Shown here: piece by piece, positions 17,238 to 28,720 of the stretch
Layout: each line of letters opens with the position of its first letter
Position numbering within the stretch: the first letter of the stretch is position 1
Source: CAYOXX01 sp964408025
GTDB lineage: Bacteria; Acidobacteriota; DATKUA01
Assembly (NCBI GenBank): GCA_964408025.1
Contig: CAYOXX010000002.1
Coordinates: 1 to 64,000, forward strand
Direction of reading: 5' to 3'
DNA: 64,000 nt
Made by a program: the position numbers and the translations under genes
Notes under the pieces: model-generated
Seen by the model: the letters and a program-made list of their open reading frames with translations, nothing else
Database searches by the model: none
What the model was told of the DNA's origin: nothing

Positions 17238-18365
17238 ATGCTAAGACGACTGTACTCGATGATGCACAAGGAGCTTAGGCAGGTCTTCCGCAACAAGCTC
17301 ACACTGAGGATGGTAATCTTCATGCCTATCATTCAGCTCATACTGTTTGGTTACGTCGCCATACTCGATGTCGACAACATCCCGACAGCGGTTATCGACT
17401 ACAGTAAGAGTCCCCAGAGCCGCCGCCTGCTGGGCGACTTCGAGAACAGCGGTTACTTCAGGCTAACTCACTACATAGACAGCAAACGGGAGATCGACGG
17501 ACTCCTCGACTGCGGAGAAGTCGACCTGGCGATCGTGATACCCGAAGACTTCGCGGTCCGCGTCGCCAACGGCGAGCCGACCGAGGTATTGGGAGTCATC
17601 GACGGCTCCGACTCGAACACCGCCATCACCGTCGGCAACTACTTCGTCGGAATCGCCACACGCTTCGCCATTAACGTCGCCGCGCGCGCCGTCGCCGACA
17701 GTATTGAAGGTATAACCGTCCCACTGGAAGAACGTACCAGAGTTTTCTTCAATCCCACGATGGAGAGCATCTACTACCTGGTGCCGGGCATCATCGCCGT
17801 CCTGTTGATCATGCTGCTCATCCTGCTCTCGGCGATCAGCATCGTGCGCGAGCGCGAACAGGGGACGCTCGAGCAGCTGATGGTGACGCCGATCCGGATC
17901 ACCGAGATGGTGATGGGCAAGACCATCCCCTTCATGCTCATCGGCTACGTGATCGTATGCCTGATCACCGTCGTCGGCACCCTCTGGTTCGGCGTGCCGA
18001 TCCGAGGCAACCTCGGCGTCCTGATGGCCCTCAGCGGCCTCTACATGCTCTCGGCGCTCGGCCTCGGGATGCTGGTCAGCTCGCTGGCCCACACGCAGCA
18101 GCAGGCGATGATGCTCGCCATGTTCTTCATCATCCCGCAGATCCTGCTCTCCGGCTTTATCTTCCCGATAGAGAGCATGCCGGAAGTGTTGCAGTGGTTG
18201 ACGCTCGTCATCCCGGCGCGCTACTTCCTGATAATTATCCGCGGCGTATTCCTAAAGGGGGTGGGATTCGCCGAGCTGATACCGGAAACGCTGGGGCTGG
18301 CCGTCCTGGCGGCCGCGATCTTCGGCCTCGCGATCTTCAGGTTCAGCCGCAGGCTGGAGCTCTGA
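17238..18365 (+). CDS. ABC-2 type permease (YbhR-like)
   Basis: A 375-aa paralogue of the previous permease with the same plan: N-terminal helix (MVIFMPIIQLILFGYVA), periplasmic domain (TAVIDYSKSPQSRRLLGDFE), and five C-terminal helices. The coupling segment is REREQGTLEQLMVTPIRITE, and VIPARYFLIIIRGVFLKGVG is near the end. Last gene of the six-gene operon; the next gene converges from the other strand 51 bases later. In E. coli the YbhGFSR complex is linked to export of drugs and cations, but the substrate here cannot be read from sequence. Confidence 0.93.
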   Translation: MLRRLYSMMHKELRQVFRNKLTLRMVIFMPIIQLILFGYVAILDVDNIPTAVIDYSKSPQSRRLLGDFENSGYFRLTHYIDSKREIDGLLDCGEVDLAIVIPEDFAVRVANGEPTEVLGVIDGSDSNTAITVGNYFVGIATRFAINVAARAVADSIEGITVPLEERTRVFFNPTMESIYYLVPGIIAVLLIMLLILLSAISIVREREQGTLEQLMVTPIRITEMVMGKTIPFMLIGYVIVCLITVVGTLWFGVPIRGNLGVLMALSGLYMLSALGLGMLVSSLAHTQQQAMMLAMFFIIPQILLSGFIFPIESMPEVLQWLTLVIPARYFLIIIRGVFLKGVGFAELIPETLGLAVLAAAIFGLAIFRFSRRLEL

Positions 18366-18416
18366 TCCCGGTAGAGACGACTACCTGGCCGCCGTGCCGT
18401 TTCTCCTCGCTAATTC

Positions 18417-20849
<2,433 letters not shown>

Positions 20850-20949
20850 TGAATCCTCCGGATATCGGGCGAGCGCCTTCTGCTCGGCGCCTGTACTACA
20901 GCCCACGGCCTGCTACTTCGGTAAGCCGGCCAACATGTATAGGTTAGGT

Positions 20950-21219
20950 TTACTTTCGCAGTTTTAACCGCTTCAGGATTTCGCGGTAGCGATTCACATC
21001 ATTCGCCTTCATGTAGTCGAGCATACGGCGGCGCTGCCCGACCATCTTTAGCAGCCCGCGGCGGGAATGGTGATCCTTCTTGTGGGCCTTGAAGTGCCCC
21101 GATAGCTGATTGATACGCTCGCTCAGGAGCGCTATCTGCACTTCCGGGGAGCCGGTATCCATACCGTGAAGGCGAAACTTCTCTATTACCTCCGCCTTGT
21201 CTTCTTTGCTCAGTGGCAC
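20950..21219 (-). CDS. rpsO: 30S ribosomal protein S15
   Basis: An 89-aa S15 that binds 16S rRNA at the central domain. The family pattern is complete: [35 protein letters not shown] and RRRMLDYMK. The start is ATG at 21219 and the length is exactly normal. A 100-base spacer separates it from pnp; PNPase and RNase processing often act in that spacer. The distance to etfA upstream is about 118 bases, so it may have its own promoter. Confidence 0.97.
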   Translation of the reverse strand: MPLSKEDKAEVIEKFRLHGMDTGSPEVQIALLSERINQLSGHFKAHKKDHHSRRGLLKMVGQRRRMLDYMKANDVNRYREILKRLKLRK

Positions 21220-21337
21220 GTCGCTTCCTCTTCAGTATCGTCTCGTTTCCTGCCGCCTACCGGCGTCTTCCCTCGCTAATACTAGCACAACGCCCGCGGC
21301 CAGAGCAAGCTTAGCCGCGGCGACGATTCGGCCCCCC

Positions 21338-22315
21338 TCAGGAGCGCGAGTCGCGGATGAGCCTCGCCACCTCCGGCACGACCTGGAAGAGATCGCCTAC
21401 GATGCCGAAGTCGCAGTGCTGGAACAGCGGCGCGTCTGCATCCTTGTTGACCGCCACGATCGTCTTCGACGAGCTCATGCCGGCCAGATGCTGGATGGCG
21501 CCGCTGATGCCAATGGCTATGTAGAGGTCGGGCGACACGGTCTTGCCGGTCTGTCCCACCTGGTGCTTGTGGTCGATCCAGCCGGCGTCTACTGTGGCCC
21601 TCGAGGCGCCAACCGCCGCGCCCAGCGCGTCGGCCAGCTCGCGAATGAGTGCGTAATTTTCGGGGCCCTTGATGCCGCGGCCGCCGGAGACAACTATAGT
21701 GGCTTCTGCCACGTCGAGTTCGCCTTCCTCTGCGGCCACCAGCTGCACGCTCCCCGGATCGGCCCCGCTCATTTCGACCGCCAGCTCAACCAGCTCGGGA
21801 TCGCCGGGCTCGTCCACCGGGGTTGCTGCGAAGACGTTGGGCCGCAGGCTCAGCATCAGCGGGTACGATCTCGAGCGGTAGTCGGCGAAGCACTTGCCGG
21901 CGTAGATCGGCTTGCGCACCCGCAGGGCGCTGCCGTCGGCCGCGATCGCCGTGACGTCGCTGCAGAGCCCGCAGTGCGCCAGGGCGGCGCACAGCGGCGC
22001 CAGGTCCTTGCCCATGGCGGTCGCCGAGAAGAGGACCAGCCTGGCGTCAAGCTCGGCCATCGCCTTGACGACGGCCTGCGCGTACGACCGGTTCCTGTAG
22101 TCCGCCAGATCCGGGCTGTCGGCGAGATAGATCTTCGCCGGCCCGTAGGCCTTCAGCTCTTCCGCCGGCGCTCCCAGACCGCTACCAACGGCCAAGGCGG
22201 CCAGTTGACCGCCGAGTTCCGCGGCCAGGGCACGGCCTTGGGTGAGGGCCTGCAGCGACTGCGGCTTTATCTGCCCGCCGCGCTGCTCTATGAATACTAG
22301 GATTCCATCCGGCAT
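21338..22315 (-). CDS. etfA: Electron transfer flavoprotein alpha subunit
   Basis: A 325-aa FAD-binding ETF subunit that passes electrons from acyl-CoA dehydrogenases to the membrane quinone pool. The C-terminal FAD domain is clear: [38 protein letters not shown], and [20 protein letters not shown] followed by [12 protein letters not shown]. It lies 12 bases after etfB and downstream of the fab cluster with its acyl-CoA dehydrogenase gene, so the electron donor is probably encoded in the same operon. Confidence 0.96.
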   Translation of the reverse strand: MPDGILVFIEQRGGQIKPQSLQALTQGRALAAELGGQLAALAVGSGLGAPAEELKAYGPAKIYLADSPDLADYRNRSYAQAVVKAMAELDARLVLFSATAMGKDLAPLCAALAHCGLCSDVTAIAADGSALRVRKPIYAGKCFADYRSRSYPLMLSLRPNVFAATPVDEPGDPELVELAVEMSGADPGSVQLVAAEEGELDVAEATIVVSGGRGIKGPENYALIRELADALGAAVGASRATVDAGWIDHKHQVGQTGKTVSPDLYIAIGISGAIQHLAGMSSSKTIVAVNKDADAPLFQHCDFGIVGDLFQVVPEVARLIRDSRS

Positions 22316-22327
22316 CTCTCGAACCCC

Positions 22328-23122
22328 TCAGATCACTTTCGCTTCGTTTCTCATCCAGTCGACCAGCTTTGCCGCAGCGCCGGCGGGATCGTCTCCCGCC
22401 TCGATTAAAATCCCCTCGCCGCGGGGTGGCGGCATCTCTATGCCCGTCAGCTCCATCGCCGCACCCTCCTCTGCGAGTATGCCGTGGTTGACGTCCAGGT
22501 CGGCGGGCGAGATCTCCTCGATCTGCGCCCGCTTGGCGGCCATGATCCCCTTCAGCGACGGGTAGCGTGGCTCGTTGAGACCCTTCTCGGCGCTTACGAC
22601 GGCCGGCAGGGCCGCCTCTACCACTTCGGTCATCCCCTCGATCTGGCGGTGGGCGGTAAAACCGCCCCCGGCGATCTCCAGCTTGCTGACGGTCGTCACG
22701 ACGGGCAGGCCGAGCAGGACTGCCAGCATCTGGGGCACCTGGCCGTTGTCGGTGCCGATCGCCTGCTTGCCGCAGATGATCAGCTCGTAGGGCCGGTCCT
22801 TGATCGCCGCCGCCAAGAGCGAGGCCAGCGCGAAGCTGTCGCAGCCGGCCGCCTCCTCGAGCTTGATCCTCACCGCCGCGTCAGCGCCCATCGCCAGGCC
22901 GGTTCGCAGCGCCTGAGTCGAGCCGGCATCGCCTACCGTGATCACGGTGACGCTGCCCTCCCCGGCCTTCTCCTTGAGCTGGAGCGCCTCTTCGATGGCG
23001 ATCTCGTCGAACGGGTTGACCTCCATCTTTACGCCGGTCAGGTCGAGAGAGCGGCCGTCGGCGGCGATCTTCACCCGGATTTCCGTCTCGGGAACCTGCT
23101 TTATAGGCACGATTACATTCAT
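22328..23122 (-). CDS. etfB: Electron transfer flavoprotein beta subunit
   Basis: A 264-aa ETF beta subunit, partner of EtfA. It starts MNVIVPIKQVPETE, with GVKMEVNPFDEIAIEEAL and the AMP-binding region GADAAVRI. The signature LPVVTTVSKLEI and the segment EAALPAVVSAEKGLNEPRYPSL (in part) are typical of the family. I chose the ATG at 23122 after GGGAGGAATACC; the longer frame adds 24 residues unlike the family. It follows fabF after an 88-base spacer. Confidence 0.95.
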   Translation of the reverse strand: MNVIVPIKQVPETEIRVKIAADGRSLDLTGVKMEVNPFDEIAIEEALQLKEKAGEGSVTVITVGDAGSTQALRTGLAMGADAAVRIKLEEAAGCDSFALASLLAAAIKDRPYELIICGKQAIGTDNGQVPQMLAVLLGLPVVTTVSKLEIAGGGFTAHRQIEGMTEVVEAALPAVVSAEKGLNEPRYPSLKGIMAAKRAQIEEISPADLDVNHGILAEEGAAMELTGIEMPPPRGEGILIEAGDDPAGAAAKLVDWMRNEAKVI

Positions 23123-23210
23123 CCGGTATTCCTCCCTTAGGCTCTTGTTGGGATATCGCTGCGTCCGGGCTGCTCCGGCCCCGCCGCTCCCCATCCCCGC
23201 GAGCTTCCAA

Positions 23211-24467
23211 TTAGCCCGTGAAGCGCTTGAACAGGATCGCGGCGTTCGTCCCCCCGAAGCCGAAGGAGTTTGTCAGGGCGTAGTCGATCTTCATCTCCCG
23301 AACCCCCTCGGTGACGAAATCGAGGTCGCACTCCGGGTCGGGAACCTCGATGTTGATCGTCGGGTGAACCTTCTGCTCGCGGATGCTCAGCACGGTAACC
23401 GCGGTCTCGACGCCGCCCGCGGCCCCGAGCAGGTGGTCGATCTCCGATTTCGTGGAGCTGATCGCCAGCTTGTAGGCGTGCGCGCCGAAGGTCGCCTTGA
23501 GCGAGATCACCTCCGCGCGGTCCCCCGAGGGCGTGGCGGTGCCGTGAGCGTTTATGTAGTCGACTTCCTGCGGCCGGATGCCGGCGTCGTTGATGGCGTT
23601 GAGCATTACGCGCCGCGCCCCGTCGCCGTCCTCGCACGGCGCCGTCATGTGGAAGGCGTCGGAGCTCATGCCGTAGCCGACAACCTCAGCGTAGATGTCT
23701 GCTCCCCGCCCGAGCGCGAACTCCAGATCTTCGAGCAGAACCAGGCCGGCGCCCTCGCCGATGACGAAGCCGTCCCGCTCGAGGTCGAACGGCCTGCTCG
23801 CCTTCTGCGGCTCGTCGTTGCGGGTAGAGAGCGCCCGCGCCGCGGCGAAGCCGCCGATTGCCAGCGGCGTTATGACGCTTTCCGATCCCCCGGCGATCAT
23901 GGCCACCGCATCGCCGCGCTGGATGATCTTGAAGCTGTCTCCGATGGCGTGGCAGCCGGTGGAGCAGGCGGTGCTGGTTGCGGAGTTGGGGCCGCGCATG
24001 TTGTACTTGATCGACACCTGACCGGAGGCCATGTTGACAATCAGCGAGGGGATGAAGAAGGGCGAGAACTTCTTCCACGACTTGCCGTTCTGGCTGGCGT
24101 ACATCGCCTGATGCTGGCGCTCGATCACCGGCAGCCCGCCGATTCCGGAGCCGATGTAGACGCCGATGCGATCCCGGTTGTGCGGTGTAACCTGGAGCTT
24201 CGAGTCGTCCATAACCTGCGCCGCGGCAGCCATCGCGAACTGGATGAAGCGGCCCATCCTGCGCACCTCTTTGAAGTTCATGTAGAGCTTTGGATCGAAG
24301 TCCTTCACTTCGGCCGCGATGCGCACGGGCCAGCCTTCGGTGTCGAAGGTGGTTATCTCGCCGACACCGCTGCGCCCTTCCAGCAGGGCTTCCCAAGTCT
24401 CCCCGGTGGTGTTGCCGACTGGGGTGACCACGCCGAGTCCGGTTACGACAACTCTTCTGGCTTCCAC
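23211..24467 (-). CDS. fabF: 3-oxoacyl-ACP synthase II (FabF)
   Basis: Condenses malonyl-ACP with acyl-ACP during chain elongation. It has 418 aa from the GTG at 24467, which has a GAGGAAA site 7 bases upstream; the frame could extend 11 codons further. The Cys-His-His triad is present: Cys in TACSTGCHAIGD, His in NAHGTATPSGD, and His in SSTKSEIDHLLGAAGG. The usual TGH of the last motif is IDH here, and the usual Ala after the active Cys is Ser. It lies 64 bases after acpP in the usual fab order. Confidence 0.95.
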   Translation of the reverse strand: MEARRVVVTGLGVVTPVGNTTGETWEALLEGRSGVGEITTFDTEGWPVRIAAEVKDFDPKLYMNFKEVRRMGRFIQFAMAAAAQVMDDSKLQVTPHNRDRIGVYIGSGIGGLPVIERQHQAMYASQNGKSWKKFSPFFIPSLIVNMASGQVSIKYNMRGPNSATSTACSTGCHAIGDSFKIIQRGDAVAMIAGGSESVITPLAIGGFAAARALSTRNDEPQKASRPFDLERDGFVIGEGAGLVLLEDLEFALGRGADIYAEVVGYGMSSDAFHMTAPCEDGDGARRVMLNAINDAGIRPQEVDYINAHGTATPSGDRAEVISLKATFGAHAYKLAISSTKSEIDHLLGAAGGVETAVTVLSIREQKVHPTINIEVPDPECDLDFVTEGVREMKIDYALTNSFGFGGTNAAILFKRFTG

Positions 24468-24531
24468 TTCTGCTTTCCTCACGACGCGAGCCGCGAACAA
24501 CCGAGTGCCCCGAGGGCCCGGCGGCTCGGCG

Positions 24532-24768
24532 TCAGTCCGCGTGCTGTTTGAGGTAATCGATGGCGTCCTGCACCTTGCCGATTTTCTCGGCGTCCTCGTC
24601 GGGAATTTCCATGTTGAACTCCTCCTCGAACGCCATCACCAGCTCGACCGTGTCGAGCGAGTCCGCGCCCAGATCGTCGACGAAGTGAGCCTCCGGTGTT
24701 ACTTCCTCGTCATCCACTCCCAGCTGCTCGACGATGATCTTTTTTACTCTTTCCTCGATAGTGGCCAT
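24532..24768 (-). CDS. acpP: Acyl carrier protein
   Basis: A 78-aa acidic carrier protein that holds the growing acyl chain. The phosphopantetheine attachment Ser is in [18 protein letters not shown]. The length and acidity are typical, and it lies between fabG and fabF. The start has a strong GAGGAGG site. Confidence 0.97.
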   Translation of the reverse strand: MATIEERVKKIIVEQLGVDDEEVTPEAHFVDDLGADSLDTVELVMAFEEEFNMEIPDEDAEKIGKVQDAIDYLKQHAD

Positions 24769-24843
24769 TTAGCAAACCTCCTCTGCTGTCTCGATTGCCT
24801 CGGATGCCATTGCTTAGATTAAAAAACGCGACGGCCGCGGCCG

Positions 24844-25587
24844 TCACATGTACATCCCTCCGTTCACGTTCAGGACGGCGCCGGTGACGTACGCGGCGCC
24901 GTCCGAGACCAGGAAGAGAACCGCCCTGGCGATGTCCTCCGGCCGCCCCAGCCTCCCCAGCGGCACGTTGGCCATCAGGCGCTGGCGGATCTCGTCGGAC
25001 AGCGATTCGGTCATGGCGGTCTCGATGAAGCCGGGAGCGACGGCGTTGACGGTTATACCGCGCGACCCGAGCTCCCGCGCCGCGCTCTTGGTGAAGCCGA
25101 TGAGGCCGGCCTTCGCCGCGCCGTAATTGGTCTGGCCCGGATTACCCATCTGGCCGATAACGCTGGCTATGTTTACTATGCGCCCGTAGCGGCGCTTCAT
25201 CATAAAGCGCGAAGCGGCCTGGGTGCAATTGAAAACGCCGGTAAGGTTCACCGCCATCACGTCGTCCCACTGTTCCCGCTTCATCCGTACCAGAAGGTTG
25301 TCGCGCGCGATGCCCGCGTTGTTGACTAGGTGATCGAGGCGACCGAATTCCTCGACCACGGCCTCCACCGACCGGCGCGTGCTCTCGGCATCGGCGACAT
25401 CGAGTGCGAGGGGCAGGGCCTGGCGGCCGAGCGAGCGCACCTCGCCGGCGACGCGCTCGACCCCGTCTTGCTGTACGTCGCCCAGCGCGACGTCGGCGCC
25501 GGCTGCCGCCAGCTCCAGGGCAATGGCGCGCCCGATCCCTTGCGCCGCCCCGGTGACAATCGAAACACGACCTTCAAGCTCTCCCAT
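24844..25587 (-). CDS. fabG: 3-oxoacyl-ACP reductase FabG
   Basis: A 247-aa short-chain dehydrogenase that reduces 3-oxoacyl-ACP with NADPH. The nucleotide site is TGAAQGIGRAIA, followed by NNAGIARDNLL. The catalytic Ser lies in NIASVIGQMGNPGQTNYGAAKAGL, which also holds the Tyr-x3-Lys; the piece GVAGF-type end reads VNAVAPGFIETAMT. It starts 5 bases after fabD and is followed by acpP after 75 bases. Confidence 0.95.
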   Translation of the reverse strand: MGELEGRVSIVTGAAQGIGRAIALELAAAGADVALGDVQQDGVERVAGEVRSLGRQALPLALDVADAESTRRSVEAVVEEFGRLDHLVNNAGIARDNLLVRMKREQWDDVMAVNLTGVFNCTQAASRFMMKRRYGRIVNIASVIGQMGNPGQTNYGAAKAGLIGFTKSAARELGSRGITVNAVAPGFIETAMTESLSDEIRQRLMANVPLGRLGRPEDIARAVLFLVSDGAAYVTGAVLNVNGGMYM

Positions 25588-25592
25588 CGCCG

Positions 25593-26534
25593 CTACTCCT
25601 CCATCCGCAGTGCAGACAGCGTTGCCCCGAGCGACTCGACATCCTCGACGTTGAGGCAGGCTACCGACCGGTCTATCCGTTTAATGAGCCCGCAGAGAAC
25701 CCTGCCCGGCCCGAATTCGACCACCGTATCGATTCCCATCTCCACGACGCGGCGTACCGTCTCCTCCCAGCGCACCGGCGACACGACCTGCTTAACCAGC
25801 CCCCGCCTGGCGGCCTCGCCGTCGCGCAGCAGCTCGACGTCGGCGTTGTTGACCAGCGGCACCGCCAGCGGCCCGAAAGGTATCGCGGCCAGGACGCCGC
25901 GCATGCCGTCCTGGGCCGGCCTCATCAGGCTGCTGTGGAACGGCGCGCTCACCTGCAGCCGCAGGGCCCGCTTGGCCCCGCGCTTCCTGGCGATCTCAAC
26001 CGCCCTGCCGACGGCGCCAACCTGCCCGGCGATCACTATCTGGCCGGGGCAATTGACGTTGGCCAGCTCGAGTACCTCGCCCTCGGCCGCCGCGCAGCAG
26101 ATCGAGGCCACCTCCTCGGTACCCATACCGATGATCGCGGCCATCGCGCCCTGGCCGACCGGCACCGCCTCCTGCATCAGCTCACCGCGGCGCCGCACTG
26201 CGTAGGCAGCGTCCCCGAGGCCGAGGCAGCCGGCGGCCACCAGCGCAGAGTACTCGCCGAGGCTGTGGCCGGCGACCACGTCGGGCTTAATCCCCTCCGA
26301 GTCCACGATCCGCCAGGCCGCGAGGCTGACGGTGAGTATCGCCGGCTGCGTGTTGGCAGTCAGGGAAAGCTCGCTCTCCGGCCCCTTGAAGCAGAGCCGG
26401 GCGATCGGCAGGCCTAATCGCTTCTCCGCCTGCTCGAACGTCTCCCGCGCCTGGTGGTGGGCTCGGTAGAGCTCACTACCCATGCCGACGTACTGCGAAC
26501 CCTGACCCGGGAAGACGAATGCGAGTTTGCCCAT
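25593..26534 (-). CDS. fabD: Malonyl-CoA:ACP transacylase FabD
   Basis: Moves malonyl from CoA to ACP. The 313-aa length is typical. The N terminus FVFPGQGSQYVGMG, the nucleophile Ser in VAGHSLGEYSALVAAG, and the catalytic His in VSAPFHSSLM are all present. It lies 3 bases after the acyl-CoA dehydrogenase gene and 5 before fabG, so all three are cotranscribed. Confidence 0.96.
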   Translation of the reverse strand: MGKLAFVFPGQGSQYVGMGSELYRAHHQARETFEQAEKRLGLPIARLCFKGPESELSLTANTQPAILTVSLAAWRIVDSEGIKPDVVAGHSLGEYSALVAAGCLGLGDAAYAVRRRGELMQEAVPVGQGAMAAIIGMGTEEVASICCAAAEGEVLELANVNCPGQIVIAGQVGAVGRAVEIARKRGAKRALRLQVSAPFHSSLMRPAQDGMRGVLAAIPFGPLAVPLVNNADVELLRDGEAARRGLVKQVVSPVRWEETVRRVVEMGIDTVVEFGPGRVLCGLIKRIDRSVACLNVEDVESLGATLSALRMEE

Positions 26535-26537
26535 CTG

Positions 26538-27698
26538 CTATCCTTCGTGCCTGGCTGCCTCCTTGATCAACGCCAGCGCGATCGTGTTGCGCTGAATCTC
26601 GTTGGTCCCCTCGTAGATCTGCAGGATCTTGGCGTCGCGCATCAGCTTCTCCACCGGGTACTCGCGCATGAATCCGTAGCCCCCGAACACCTGCACCGCG
26701 TTGATGGCCGCCCGCATTGCCACGTCGGAGGCGAAGCACTTGCTCATCGCCGCCTCCTTGGCGAACGAGCGCACGCCGCGGTCGATGTTGAGGCAGGTGA
26801 TGTAGACCAGCGCCCGTGCCGCTTCGGTCTCGATTGCCATATCGGCCAGCATGTGCTGGACTGCCTGGAAGGCGGCTATCGGCTGGCCGAACTGGCGGCG
26901 TGTGCGGGCGTAGCCGACGGCGTGGTCCAGGGCCCCCTGCGCGAGACCAACCGCCTGGGCGCCGACGCCCACGCGCGCCCTGTCAAGCGTGCGGACGGTG
27001 GTCAGCAGCCCCGTTCCGGGGCGGCCGAGTATGTTCTCTGCCGGGATGCGGCAGTCTTCGAAGATCACCTCGCGCGTGGAGGAGCAGCGGATACCGAGCT
27101 TCTTTTCTTTGGCGCCGAAGCTCAGCCCCGGACTCTCGGCCTCGACTAGGAGAGCGCTGATGCCGCGGGCACCCCTAGTCTTGTCGGTCACGGCGATCAC
27201 CGTGTAGAGGTCGGCCTCGCCGCTGTTTGTGATCCACTGCTTGCAGCCGTTGAGCACCCATTCGTCGCCGTCACGCGCGGCGGTGGTTCTGATGGCCATG
27301 GCGTCGCTGCCGGCCTCCGCTTCCGTCAGGCAGAAGGCGGTCAGGTGCTCACCGGCGGCTATTGGCGGCAGGTATCGCTTCTTTTGCTCTTCGGTGCCGC
27401 TGAACAGTAGCGGGAAGGCCCCCAGGGCGTTCGCCGCGTAGCTTGTGCTGACACCGAGGCAGGCCTTGCTCAGCTCCTCGGTGACGATGGAGAGTTCGGT
27501 CATGCCACCGCCGAAGCCGCCATACTCCTCCGCCAAGTAGACGCCGAGCAGCCCGGACTTGGCCAGGTGCTCGAGAATCCGCCGCGGGAACTCCTCCTCC
27601 TCGTCCAGGGCGGCGGCGACGGGACGGACCTCGCTCTCCGCTATCCTGCGCGCCAGATTCTGGATCTCCTGCTGCTCTTCCGTAAAGAAGTATTCCAT
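26538..27698 (-). CDS. Acyl-CoA dehydrogenase embedded in the fab operon
   Basis: A 386-aa FAD enzyme of the short/medium-chain acyl-CoA dehydrogenase type, oxidising acyl-CoA to enoyl-CoA and passing electrons to ETF. The family motifs CLTEAEAGSDA and WITNSGEADLY are present, and the catalytic Glu is in QIYEGTNEIQR (about 361). RRQFGQPIAAFQAVQHMLADM is also typical. It sits between fabH (20 bases) and fabD (3 bases), where this enzyme is not normally found. etfB and etfA lie in the same operon. It could serve fatty acid turnover, or a branch of synthesis that needs a double bond or enoyl reduction; the sequence cannot decide. Confidence 0.93.
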   Translation of the reverse strand: MEYFFTEEQQEIQNLARRIAESEVRPVAAALDEEEEFPRRILEHLAKSGLLGVYLAEEYGGFGGGMTELSIVTEELSKACLGVSTSYAANALGAFPLLFSGTEEQKKRYLPPIAAGEHLTAFCLTEAEAGSDAMAIRTTAARDGDEWVLNGCKQWITNSGEADLYTVIAVTDKTRGARGISALLVEAESPGLSFGAKEKKLGIRCSSTREVIFEDCRIPAENILGRPGTGLLTTVRTLDRARVGVGAQAVGLAQGALDHAVGYARTRRQFGQPIAAFQAVQHMLADMAIETEAARALVYITCLNIDRGVRSFAKEAAMSKCFASDVAMRAAINAVQVFGGYGFMREYPVEKLMRDAKILQIYEGTNEIQRNTIALALIKEAARHEG

Positions 27699-27718
27699 TA
27701 CCTCTCCCCGCTCTTTTC

Positions 27719-28702
27719 CTAAAGGCGCAGCAGCATTGCGCCCCAGGTGACGCCGCCCCCGAAGGCGGTCAGCAGCACGAGGCTGCCCTCACCGATGCGC
27801 CCGGAGAGCAGGTTCTCGTGCAGCCCAATAGGAATGGTCGCCGAGGAGCTGTTGCCGATGCGGTCGATGTTGGAGTAGACAACATCCGGGCCCAAGCCTA
27901 GCCGCTGGGCGACGCCGTCGGTGATCCGCTGGTTCGCCTGGTGCGGAATTACCAGGTCGAGGTCCTCGGGGCCGTAGCCGGCCTCCTTGAGGACCTGCTT
28001 GCTGGAGTCGGCCATCGCCCTCACGGCAACCTTGAACAGCTCGTTGCCGCGCATCTTTATGTAGTGTCGGCCGCTGGCCAGTACCGCCTCGCTGAATGGC
28101 TCACGCGTACCGCCGGCCGGCACGTTGAGCACGTCCGCGAAGTTGCCGTCGCTGCCGATCGTGGAGGCCAGGAAACCGCGGCCCTCGGGCACGCGGCCGA
28201 CCACGGCGGCGCCGGCGCCGTCGGCGAAGAGGACGCATGTGGCGCGGTCGGTCCAGTCGGTCCACTTGCTGAGTAGCTCGCTGCCGATCACCAGGATCTT
28301 CTCTGAGGATCCGTCCCTGACGAACTTTTCAGCGACCGAGAGGCCGTAGATGAAGCCGCTGCAGGCGGCCGAGATGTCGAAGGCGGCGGCGTTGGAGGCG
28401 CCCAGTTCGGCCTGGATCAGGCAGGCTGTAGCGGGCAACGGCATGTCGGGCGTCACCGTGGCGCAGATCAGCATATCGAGCTCGTCGGCGCCTACGCCGG
28501 ACCGCTCGAGAGCCTCGCAGCCGGCCCTGATGGCGAAGGTCGAGTTGCACTCGTCGGGGCGGGCTATCGTCCGCTGGCGGATGCCGGTTCGCGAGCGGAT
28601 CCACTCGTCGCTGGTATCGACTATCTTCTCAAGATCGAAATTGGTCACTATGTTGTCGGGCAGCGCCGCGCCGGTCCCGATGATCCCCGCGTTGAAGGCC
28701 AA
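27719..28702 (-). CDS. fabH: 3-oxoacyl-ACP synthase III (FabH)
   Basis: Starts fatty acid synthesis by condensing acyl-CoA with malonyl-ACP. It has 327 aa. The Cys-His-Asn triad is in DISAACSGFIYGL, LVIPHQANQRI and IGNSSSATIPIGL. DEWIRSRTGIRQR is the usual CoA-binding segment. The start codon is TTG, preceded by AGGAGAAGCAGA. It follows plsX by 18 bases, in the conserved plsX-fabH order. Confidence 0.96.
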   Translation of the reverse strand: MAFNAGIIGTGAALPDNIVTNFDLEKIVDTSDEWIRSRTGIRQRTIARPDECNSTFAIRAGCEALERSGVGADELDMLICATVTPDMPLPATACLIQAELGASNAAAFDISAACSGFIYGLSVAEKFVRDGSSEKILVIGSELLSKWTDWTDRATCVLFADGAGAAVVGRVPEGRGFLASTIGSDGNFADVLNVPAGGTREPFSEAVLASGRHYIKMRGNELFKVAVRAMADSSKQVLKEAGYGPEDLDLVIPHQANQRITDGVAQRLGLGPDVVYSNIDRIGNSSSATIPIGLHENLLSGRIGEGSLVLLTAFGGGVTWGAMLLRL

Positions 28703-28720
28703 TCTGCTTCTCCTGATTGT

